A DNA stretch of 8,290 nucleotides from CAIOSQ01 sp044359885. GTDB lineage: Bacteria; Pseudomonadota; Alphaproteobacteria; CACIAM-22H2. Positions 1-6,015 of the stretch are shown one piece after another. The DNA lies in the NCBI GenBank assembly GCA_044359885.1, contig JBIKLI010000192.1, positions 1-8,290 on the forward strand, written 5' to 3'. Each line of letters begins with the position of its first letter. Positions within the stretch are counted from its first letter, which is position 1. Both the position numbers and the translations under genes were made by a program. The notes beneath the pieces were generated by a model. That model was not told where the DNA came from. It ran no database searches and saw nothing but the letters and a program-made list of their open reading frames with translations.

Positions 1-1253
1 TCGGCCTGGGCGCTGCGGATCTTGCGGGTCTGGGCGTGGCCGCCGACGGGATGTGCTTCCTCGGGCTCGGGATAGCGCCAATCCTCCAGCCGGTCGTAGC
101 CGGCGTCGTCGACGATGTCGAACAGCGCGGCCAGCGTACGGGGCAGCGCCGCGTGTCCGCGCAGGCCGGGATTCGCCGCGACCAGCGTGTCGCCCCAGGC
201 GCGGACCATCATCGCCCAGTGCATGGTGAACAGCTTGACCATGATCGCGTCGCAGCTGCGCGCCGCGCGCCGGAACGAGAAGCCGGACAGCGCGGTGAAG
301 GGCGGCGGAAAGGCGCCGGCGACCAGCAAGCGTCCCGGCGCGGCCGCGTCCAGCGCGGCGCGGAACGTCTCGACCATGCCGATGGCGAGATCGGCCTTGA
401 AGGCGAGCCAGTCGCGCAGCGCCGGCGTGTCGATCGCCGCCTGCAGCAGCCGGAACCGGCCGCCGTCGCGCTCCGTCCACATCGTCAGGTCGCCCGGCGT
501 CAACCCGCCCAGCAGCCGGGCGCGCAGCGCGCCCGCCGCGGCGCGCATCGCGGCGAAATCATAGCCCAGCCGGGCCGCCGCCGCCTCGGCATGCGGCCCG
601 AAATCGAAGAAGGCGCCGTCGAGCGAATAGGGCGGATATTCCGGCCAGTCGATCCGGAGCCCGTCGATGTCGGGATAGGCCCGCAGGATGTCGCGGACCA
701 TCGCGCGCGCGTAGTCGTGCAGATGCGGGCTCGCCAGCGAGCCGTTGTTGTCGACGCGCACCGCCGGCGTCGTGCCATCGGGCAGGCGCGGCCGATCCTC
801 CTCGGCCGGGCCGCCGAACTGCACGCGATAGCCTGGCGGGATCGCCGCCTGGACCTGCAGCAGGACGGTCATGCCTCGCGACTTGGCGGCGCGGATCGCG
901 TCGGCGACGACATGGCCATGCGCACGCGTGAGGTCGTCGGCCGCGGCCGGCTGGTAGCGCAGACCGCGATAGAGACCGGCGTCCGGGACGAAGCTCGGCG
1001 CCGTGCGCACGAACAGCTCGCGCCGGCCCCAGAGCGGCCGGTCGAGCAGGCGCACGCTGCCGGCGCCCGCGTCGATCGGCGGCTCGCGCCCGCCCTGGCC
1101 ATCGGGCATCGGCGTCATCACGTAGGGGGACGTGGCGATCGCATCGACGCGCGCGCGGCGCTGGAGATTGTCGAGCACCGTCTCGACCCCCTCCACCTGG
1201 AAGAATTCAGGCATCACCGTGACGCCGGTCACGCCCGCGCGCGTCGTCCCCAT
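1..1253 (-). CDS. Putative TIM-barrel, glycoside-hydrolase-like protein (3' end outside window)
   Basis: The reading frame is open from the ATG at 1253-1251 to the window edge (417 codons, no stop reached). I do not recognise a named family with certainty. The start region (residues 10-45) reads like the first strand and helix of a TIM barrel. Residues 197-207 (DGLRIDWPEYP) resemble the beta-strand-4 acidic segment of glycosyl-hydrolase-like barrels related to COG1649/GH10-like proteins, with D202 and E205 as possible acids. A second W-T-E-R-D segment lies at 259-263. No signal peptide is visible, so it is probably cytoplasmic. The start is supported by GGGGAG at 1264-1259, 5 nt upstream. It lies 85 bp after the aldo/keto reductase stop, on the same strand, and may have its own promoter in that gap. 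That it is a gene is well supported. Glycosidase activity is only inferred; it could be another TIM-barrel enzyme or a non-catalytic relative. Confidence 0.72.
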   Translation of the reverse strand, partial: MGTTRAGVTGVTVMPEFFQVEGVETVLDNLQRRARVDAIATSPYVMTPMPDGQGGREPPIDAGAGSVRLLDRPLWGRRELFVRTAPSFVPDAGLYRGLRYQPAAADDLTRAHGHVVADAIRAAKSRGMTVLLQVQAAIPPGYRVQFGGPAEEDRPRLPDGTTPAVRVDNNGSLASPHLHDYARAMVRDILRAYPDIDGLRIDWPEYPPYSLDGAFFDFGPHAEAAAARLGYDFAAMRAAAGALRARLLGGLTPGDLTMWTERDGGRFRLLQAAIDTPALRDWLAFKADLAIGMVETFRAALDAAAPGRLLVAGAFPPPFTALSGFSFRRAARSCDAIMVKLFTMHWAMMVRAWGDTLVAANPGLRGHAALPRTLAALFDIVDDAGYDRLEDWRYPEPEEAHPVGGHAQTRKIRSAQA

Positions 1254-1280
1254 CGCGTCTCCCCATGCTTTCGCGGCGGC

Positions 1281-1308
1281 AGTCTAGCGGCTCCAGCGCC
1301 CTTGTCAC
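1281..1308 (-). promoter_or_regulatory. Candidate sigma-70-like promoter for the TIM-barrel gene
   Basis: Read on the minus strand, GTGACA (1308-1303) matches the -35 consensus TTGACA at 5 of 6 positions. It is followed after 16 nt by TAGACT (1286-1281), which matches the -10 consensus at 4 of 6. Transcription would start near 1274, giving a leader of about 20 nt that holds the GGGGAG ribosome-binding site before the ATG at 1253. It lies in the only minus-strand intergenic gap of the cluster (1254-1338). This is a consensus match by eye only; the gene may instead be read through from the operon. Confidence 0.35.
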
Positions 1309-1338
1309 CGGTGCGCGGGCATCGGAGCGGTTCCGCGA

Positions 1339-2298
1339 TCATGCGGGTTGCTCCGGCGGAAGCGGCAGGTCCGGGTCCAGAAGCGTGGCGTCGATCAGGT
1401 CGCGCCAGAGCCCGGCCGGCACCGGCATGGCGAGGCAGTCGAGCGTGTCGTCGATCTCGGCGCGCGTGCCGGCGCCCAGCAGCAGGCTCGCGGCGTCCGG
1501 ATTGGCGGCGGCGAAGCGCAGGGCGGCAGCGCGCAGCGGGACGCCGTGCCGGGCGCAGATCGCCTCGATCGCCGCGACGCGCGCGACGATCCCGGCCGGC
1601 GCGGCCGCGTAGCGATAGGTGCCGGGCACGCGCGCGCCCGTCGCCAGGATCCCGGAGGCGAGGGGCGCCGCGACGATGGCGGCGATGCCCGCCGCGCGGC
1701 ATTCGCGCAGGAAGCCCGCACCGCTCCAGTCCAGCAGCGTATAGCGTCCGGCAAGCAGCACCGCGTCCAGCGGCACGCGGTCGAGCAGCGCGCGCGCGAC
1801 CTCGACGTCGTTGACCCCGACGCCGATGGCCCCGACGACGCCGGCGGCACACAGGCGCTCGAGGCAAGCGACCGTCCCCGCCGCCGCCGCGTCCGCCGCG
1901 CCGGCGGGATGATGGACGAAGACCAGTTCGATGCGCGAGCGGCCCAGTCGCGCCATGCTCGCGGCGAGCGAGCGCGCCGCGAAGCCGCCCGAGTAGTCGG
2001 CGCGCCGTGCCGCGGCGGCGACGACGTGACCCGGGGGCGCCTCGAAATCGAAGCCGATCTTGGTCGAGACCAGGGGCTGCGGGGCGATGGCCGCGAGCGC
2101 GGCGCCGAGCCGGATCTCGGACAGATGCGCGCCGTAGAGCGGCGCGGTGTCGAACCACCCGATCCCGCGCGCGGCCGCATGGCGGATCGCGTCGATCGCG
2201 CCGGCATCGTCGAGCCCGTGATCGACCCGTCCGAGCATGGCGCAGCCCAGTCCGATCGGCGGCAGGACGAGCCCCGCGTCGCGCGATCGCGGCCTCAT
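1339..2298 (-). CDS. Aldo/keto reductase, aldose 1-dehydrogenase-like (COG0667)
   Basis: A 319-residue NAD(P)-dependent oxidoreductase of the aldo/keto reductase fold, cytoplasmic. The catalytic tetrad is visible: D50 and Y55 in WFDTAPLYG, K80 in VSTKIG, and H129/H130 in FVHHP. The segment LLAGRYTLLD (181-190) resembles the D-threo-aldose 1-dehydrogenase / L-fucose dehydrogenase / pyridoxal 4-dehydrogenase branch, whose members typically oxidise a cyclic sugar or aldehyde to a lactone. The C-terminal LLLGAGTRAEID (272-283) fits the usual cofactor phosphate-binding region. The ATG at 2298 was chosen because it overlaps the stop of the upstream permease in ATGA (2298-2295); the upstream in-frame extension is permease shadow. 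There is no strong Shine-Dalgarno, so translation is probably coupled. The stop is TGA at 1341-1339. Family is confident; the exact substrate is not. Confidence 0.9.
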   Translation of the reverse strand: MRPRSRDAGLVLPPIGLGCAMLGRVDHGLDDAGAIDAIRHAAARGIGWFDTAPLYGAHLSEIRLGAALAAIAPQPLVSTKIGFDFEAPPGHVVAAAARRADYSGGFAARSLAASMARLGRSRIELVFVHHPAGAADAAAAGTVACLERLCAAGVVGAIGVGVNDVEVARALLDRVPLDAVLLAGRYTLLDWSGAGFLRECRAAGIAAIVAAPLASGILATGARVPGTYRYAAAPAGIVARVAAIEAICARHGVPLRAAALRFAAANPDAASLLLGAGTRAEIDDTLDCLAMPVPAGLWRDLIDATLLDPDLPLPPEQPA

Positions 2299-3062
2299 CG
2301 CCGGATCATGCCCCAGCGTCTGATGGTCGCGTGCTCGAGCGGGACGAACAGGATCCGGTCCAGCGCGAGCCAGAGCAGTCCGATGACGATCATGCCCATC
2401 AGGATCGTCTCGGTCTTGTACCACTGCACCGCTTCGATGGTCATGTAGCCGAGGCCCGACGTCCCGGCGATCATCTCTCCCGCGACCAGCGCGCGCCAGC
2501 CATAGGCCATCGAGGTGCGCAGGCCGAGGATGATCTGGACCAGCGCGCCGGGCAGGACGAGTTCGGTCAGGACCTGGACGCCGCTGCCGCCATGGCTGCG
2601 CACGGCGCGGTGCAGCGTGTTGGGGATCGACTGGACGCCGGTCACCGTGTTGTGGATCGAGGCGAAGAAGATCGTGTTGGCGATGACGAACACCACCGAG
2701 CCCATGCCGATCCCGAACCAGATGATCGCCAGCGGCACCCAGGCGATGCCGGCGATCGACTGCAGGAAGGTCAGCAGCGGCCGCAGCAGGTCGGACACAT
2801 GCCGGTTCGTGGCGATCGCGATCCCGAGCGGGATCGCGATCCCGTTGCCGATCGCGAAACCCAGCGCGAGGCGCCAGAGGCTGTCGCGCACATGCAGCGC
2901 CAGGGAACCGTCCATGACGGACCCGGCGATCCGGTCGAGGACCTGTCCCAGCGGCGGCAGCATGTAGGTCGGGTAGTCGATCGTCTGCGGCAGGGCCAGC
3001 CAGAAGGCGACGGCGACCGCGAAGGGCAGCAATCCCGGCAGATGGCGTGCGAGCCGGGTCAT
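2295..3062 (-). CDS. ABC transporter permease, NitT/TauT (SsuC-like) family, second subunit
   Basis: A 255-residue inner-membrane permease of the binding-protein-dependent type (BPD_transp_1, COG0600), with about six hydrophobic segments (roughly 9-25, 63-86, 97-118, 121-140, 180-205, 219-240). The cytoplasmic coupling loop that contacts the ATPase lies near 150-181 and keeps the late VLPGALVQIILGLR part, but its first half (HRAVRSHGGSG, 151-161) departs from the usual EAA-x3-G form. The C-terminal EHATIRRWG (243-251) is typical of the family. The ATG at 3062 overlaps the previous permease's stop in ATGA and has GGAG at 3074-3071, 8 nt upstream, which decides the start. It follows another permease only moderately similar to it, so the pore is probably a heterodimer. 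Confidence 0.92.
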   Translation of the reverse strand: MTRLARHLPGLLPFAVAVAFWLALPQTIDYPTYMLPPLGQVLDRIAGSVMDGSLALHVRDSLWRLALGFAIGNGIAIPLGIAIATNRHVSDLLRPLLTFLQSIAGIAWVPLAIIWFGIGMGSVVFVIANTIFFASIHNTVTGVQSIPNTLHRAVRSHGGSGVQVLTELVLPGALVQIILGLRTSMAYGWRALVAGEMIAGTSGLGYMTIEAVQWYKTETILMGMIVIGLLWLALDRILFVPLEHATIRRWGMIRR

Positions 3063-3877
3063 TCGCGACGCTCCGCCGTCGTCACCGACCCCCAGCGCTC
3101 GATCGTCATGCGCTCGACCGGCTTGAGATAGAGATTGTCGATCCCCAGCCAGAGCAGACCCATCACGATCATTCCGACGATGGTGCGTGCCGTCTGGTGA
3201 TTGGCGGCGCCCTCGAAGATCAGGTACCCGATGCCGCTCTTGGCGGCGACGATCTCGGCGAAGATCAGGCCGCGAAACGCGAAGCCCGCGCCGACGCGAA
3301 AGCCGGTGATGATGTTGGGAAGCACCGCGGGCAGGATCACCTCGCGCAGCAATTGCAGCCGCGTCGCGCCCAGCGACAGCGCGGCGTTGACCAGCACCTG
3401 CGGGACCGTGCGCACGCCGACCAGCGTGTTGTAGAGCATCGGGAAGAAGACGACATAGGTCAGCGCGATGAGGATGGTCTTGAAGCCGTAGCCGAACCAG
3501 ATGACGAAGATCGGGATCCAGGCGACCTCGACGATCGCGAACAGGAAATTGATCGCCGGCGAGAGCGTCCGGTCGGCGAGCCGGCTGATCCCGATCGCGA
3601 GGCCGCAGGCGATACCCAGCACCGTGCCGATCGCGACGCCGCTCGCGTAGCGTCCGATGCTGTCGATGAGATACACCGGCAGGATCCCCTTCGCGACCAG
3701 GTCGAGAAAGGCGCGCCAGACATCGGCGGGCGCCGGATAGAAATAGGGCTCGAGACCGACCAGCGGGACCGAGGCCTGCCACAGGGCGAGGAACAGTACG
3801 AGGCCCAGCGCGCCCTTCGCCGGCCGTGCGAGGCGGCGGGACAAGGGCATGGACGGGGCGGCGAGGGCGGTGCTCAT
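3059..3877 (-). CDS. ABC transporter permease, NitT/TauT (SsuC-like) family, first subunit
   Basis: A 272-residue inner-membrane permease related to SsuC/TauC, with hydrophobic segments near 24-42, 78-98, 108-128, 132-153, 195-215 and 232-250. The coupling loop is well conserved: NAALSLGATRLQLLREVILP (164-183) fits the EAA-x3-G-x9-I-x-LP pattern. WIPIFVIWFGYGFKT (120-134) and AAKSGIGYLI (211-220) are typical family segments. An in-frame GTG at 3889 would add four residues. The ATG at 3877 is preferred because it overlaps the small gene's stop in ATGA (3877-3874) and has GGAAAGG just upstream (3887-3881). It forms the transmembrane part together with the next gene. Confidence 0.92.
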   Translation of the reverse strand: MSTALAAPSMPLSRRLARPAKGALGLVLFLALWQASVPLVGLEPYFYPAPADVWRAFLDLVAKGILPVYLIDSIGRYASGVAIGTVLGIACGLAIGISRLADRTLSPAINFLFAIVEVAWIPIFVIWFGYGFKTILIALTYVVFFPMLYNTLVGVRTVPQVLVNAALSLGATRLQLLREVILPAVLPNIITGFRVGAGFAFRGLIFAEIVAAKSGIGYLIFEGAANHQTARTIVGMIVMGLLWLGIDNLYLKPVERMTIERWGSVTTAERRE

Positions 3878-4176
3878 AGCCCTTTCCACCGCGCGACGCC
3901 GACGATCCAGTAGTTCCGCGCGATGGCGCGCAGGTCCTGCGGTTCGACATCCATCAGGAAGACCGAGTGGCCCTTGACCTCGATGAGGCGCCCGATCGCC
4001 TGCATCCGCGTGACGTGAAAACCCTCCGGTGGAAAGGCGACGCGCAGCTCGTAATGCCCTTTCGGCGACGGCACCTCGATCCCCGAGAGCTTGCGCGCGC
4101 CGCCGGCATCGAGCCAGGCCTCGTAGCCGGAATAGGCCAGCGCCAGCGCCAGCGTCGCCGCCAGCGGCCGGATCAT
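3874..4176 (-). CDS. Small unknown protein with N-terminal hydrophobic segment, embedded in the ABC operon
   Basis: A 100-residue protein I do not recognise. Residues 3-16 (RPLAATLALALAYS) are hydrophobic behind one Arg, so the protein is either anchored in the inner membrane by one segment or secreted to the periplasm. The remaining part (about 17-100) is soluble, mixed in charge and rich in probable beta strands (HYELRVAFP, VFLMDVEP), ending in a W- and Y-containing tail (NYWIVGVARWKGL). There are no cysteines and no lipobox. It is very likely a real gene: a perfect GGAGG (4187-4183) lies 6 nt before the ATG, and it overlaps both neighbours by 4 nt in ATGA (4176-4173 with the ATPase stop, 3877-3874 with the permease start). 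Its place between the ATPase and permease genes suggests an accessory role in the transporter; that is inference. Confidence 0.82.
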   Translation of the reverse strand: MIRPLAATLALALAYSGYEAWLDAGGARKLSGIEVPSPKGHYELRVAFPPEGFHVTRMQAIGRLIEVKGHSVFLMDVEPQDLRAIARNYWIVGVARWKGL

Positions 4177-4955
4177 GCCGTGCCTCCGCGCACCAGCGTC
4201 AGCACGCGGTCGCGCAGCGCACCGAATTCGGGGTCGGCGTTGAGCGTCGCCCAGTTGCGCCGGGATCGCGCGATCGGGATCGGGACGCTCGCCTTCACCC
4301 GGCCCGGTCCCGGCGTCAGCACCACCACGCGGTCGGCGAGGAAGACCGCCTCCTCGACGCTGTGGGTGACGAAGAGCACCGTGACGCGGCTGGTCTCCCA
4401 GATGCGGACCAGCTCTTCCTGCAGGGTCAGGCGCGTCTGCGCGTCGACGGCCGCGAAGGGTTCGTCCATCAGCATGATCTCGGGCGCGTTGGCGAGCGTG
4501 CGGGCCACGGCCGCGCGCTGCTTCATCCCGCCCGACAATTCATGCGGAAACTTCTCCGCCGCGGCGGCGAGGCCGGTGATCTCCAGGAACCGGCGCGCGA
4601 TCGCGTGGCGTTCGGCCTTGGCCATGCCCTTGAACTTGAGGCCGAGCGCGACGTTGTCGATCACGCGCTTCCACGGCAGCAGCGCGTATTCCTGGAACAC
4701 GACGCCGCGATCGGCGCCCGGCCTGCCGATCGGCCGGCCGTCCATCTCCAGCGTGCCGCCGCGCGGCTTGAGGAAGCCCGCGATCGCGGAGATCAGGGTC
4801 GACTTGCCGCAGCCGGACGGGCCGACCACGGCAAGAAACTCCTTCTCCGCGACGTCGAGGGAGAGCGCGTCCACCGCCACATGGCGCTGGCCGCGCTCCT
4901 CGTCGACATACTCGAGCCGCAGATCGCGGATCGCGATCTTCGGCGCGGCGCTCAC
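4173..4955 (-). CDS. ABC transporter ATP-binding protein, NitT/TauT (SsuB/TauB-like) family
   Basis: A 260-residue cytoplasmic ATPase that powers the importer (COG1116). All nucleotide-binding motifs are intact: Walker A GPSGCGKST (45-53), Q-loop Q88 in VVFQEYALLPW, signature LSGGMKQR (140-147), Walker B IMLMDEP (160-166), D-loop FAAVD (167-171) and switch H198 in VTHSVEEA. Length fits the family. The start is a GTG at 4955 that overlaps the binding-protein stop in GTGA (4955-4952). The Shine-Dalgarno is weak, so coupling is likely, and no ATG lies nearby before the conserved domain. The end overlaps the small gene's ATG. The family handles sulfonates, taurine, sulfate esters, nitrate or pyrimidine precursors, so the ATPase alone does not give the substrate. 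Confidence 0.95.
   Translation of the reverse strand: MSAAPKIAIRDLRLEYVDEERGQRHVAVDALSLDVAEKEFLAVVGPSGCGKSTLISAIAGFLKPRGGTLEMDGRPIGRPGADRGVVFQEYALLPWKRVIDNVALGLKFKGMAKAERHAIARRFLEITGLAAAAEKFPHELSGGMKQRAAVARTLANAPEIMLMDEPFAAVDAQTRLTLQEELVRIWETSRVTVLFVTHSVEEAVFLADRVVVLTPGPGRVKASVPIPIARSRRNWATLNADPEFGALRDRVLTLVRGGTA
4183..4187 (-). promoter_or_regulatory. Shine-Dalgarno of the small unknown gene
   Basis: Minus-strand GGAGG sits inside the last codons of the ATPase gene, 6 nt before the ATG at 4176. It is the best ribosome-binding site of the operon's internal genes and is the main support for the 100-residue protein being translated. Confidence 0.75.
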
Positions 4956-5989
4956 AGGCGGCGGTCCGCCGGGATCGGCGGCAGGTCGGAGAAGAACTGC
5001 GGCGCCACCTGCTCGACATGCTTGTAGAACTGCGGATCGACGATCGAGCCGGCAGGAACGGTCCGAGCCATGCGCTTGTCGGCGACCAGCGCCGGGATCG
5101 TCTTCCTGTCGTAGCCGTCGAGCGTGTTGCGCGTGACGCGCAGGTCGTAGCCGGAGCGCCGGATCGACAGCTTCATGACGTCGAGATCGACGCCCTGGAT
5201 CCAGCGCATGTTGATCTCCGCCGCCGCGTCGTAGTTCTGGCGCAGCCATTGATGCGCCTCCGCGAACGCGACCATGAAGCGACGCAGCTGTTCGGCCTTC
5301 GACGCGATGTTCGCGCGGGTGGTCAGGATCGTGCCGGGATCGTAGCAGGCGTCGCAGCCGCCGGAGACGACGCGATAGGCGCCGGGGACGCGCAGGCTGG
5401 AGATCGACCCCCAGGGCTCCCAGGCCGCGAGGGCGTCGACGTCGCCCTGGCGCAGCGCGGTCGTCTGGTTGCTGGGCGCGATGTTGACCAGCGTGACGTC
5501 GCTGTCCTTCATCCCGTTGGCCGCGAGAACGCCCAGCAGGTAGCCCTCGGCGCCGGTGCCGCGCGGCAGACCGATCTTCTTGCCCTTGAGCGCCTTGACG
5601 TCGCCTTCCTTGATGCCGGAGGCGGGCGTCGCGACGATCGAATTGTTCATCGAGTAGCTCATGTTCACGGCGTCGCCGTGCAGATGCCCGATGAGGACCA
5701 GCGGCTGCCCGTTCGACACGCCGGCCAGGAACGGGATCGAGCCCATGATGTTGACGTCCTGCGCGCCGCTGAGCAGGCCGTTTATCATCTCCACGCCCGT
5801 CTGATACATCACGAGCTTCGCGTCGAGGCCGTGCTTGGCGAAGATGCCGCGCTCGACGCCGATGAAGGCGGCGGCGTGGTCGGTCGCGTTGGCGGCGCCG
5901 ATTCGGATCGGCAGCGCCTGCTGCGCGGCCGCCGAGGACGCGATGCCCAGCGCCAGGGCGGCGCCGGCCAGGATCGAACGTCTGAACAT
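4952..5989 (-). CDS. Periplasmic substrate-binding protein, SsuA/TauA/NMT1-like
   Basis: A 345-residue binding protein of the NitT/TauT importer family (COG0715). The N-terminus MFRRSILAGAALALGIASS followed by AAAQQ is a clear Sec signal with likely cleavage after A22. Family segments follow: RIGAANATDHAAAFIGVERGIF-like first lobe (29-50; split here only as description), GLDAKLVMYQTG (54-65), LKGKKIGLPRGTGAEG (134-149), and ALRQGDVDALAAWEPW (178-193), where W190-E-P-W193 matches the conserved ligand-cleft W-x-P-[WY]. An unusual C212-x-x-C215 pair follows. The chosen ATG at 5989 has GGGGGAG (6005-5999) 9 nt upstream and begins a canonical signal peptide. An in-frame ATG at 6019 overlaps the sulfatase stop and would add ten residues. 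The neighbouring sulfatase suggests a sulfate-ester ligand; sulfonates or others remain possible. Confidence 0.93.
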   Translation of the reverse strand: MFRRSILAGAALALGIASSAAAQQALPIRIGAANATDHAAAFIGVERGIFAKHGLDAKLVMYQTGVEMINGLLSGAQDVNIMGSIPFLAGVSNGQPLVLIGHLHGDAVNMSYSMNNSIVATPASGIKEGDVKALKGKKIGLPRGTGAEGYLLGVLAANGMKDSDVTLVNIAPSNQTTALRQGDVDALAAWEPWGSISSLRVPGAYRVVSGGCDACYDPGTILTTRANIASKAEQLRRFMVAFAEAHQWLRQNYDAAAEINMRWIQGVDLDVMKLSIRRSGYDLRVTRNTLDGYDRKTIPALVADKRMARTVPAGSIVDPQFYKHVEQVAPQFFSDLPPIPADRRL

Positions 5990-5998
5990 GTCGCTTGT

Positions 5999-6005
5999 CT
6001 CCCCC
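5999..6005 (-). promoter_or_regulatory. Shine-Dalgarno supporting the binding-protein start at 5989
   Basis: Minus-strand GGGGGAG lies 9 nt before the ATG at 5989. The competing ATG at 6019 has only a weak GGCGGA directly before it. This favours 5989, although the overlap at 6019 follows the pattern seen at the other junctions of the operon. Confidence 0.6.
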
Positions 6006-6015
6006 TTGTCGGCGG

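Noticed and set aside
36..1814. Long plus-strand open frame of about 592 codons
   Set aside because: It lies antisense to the TIM-barrel and aldo/keto reductase genes, crosses both, and encodes Arg/Ala/Pro-rich low-complexity protein without motifs: a GC-rich shadow frame.
2295..3950. Second permease as part of a 551-residue fusion
   Set aside because: The upstream half is the out-of-frame reading of the first permease. The true start at 3062 has GGAG and an ATGA overlap. There is no slippery sequence that would suggest a programmed frameshift.
4959..4971. Inverted repeat CGGCGG-T-CCGCCG near the ATPase start
   Set aside because: It lies within the last codons of the binding protein, is short and GC-only, and is expected by chance at this base composition; no T-run follows.
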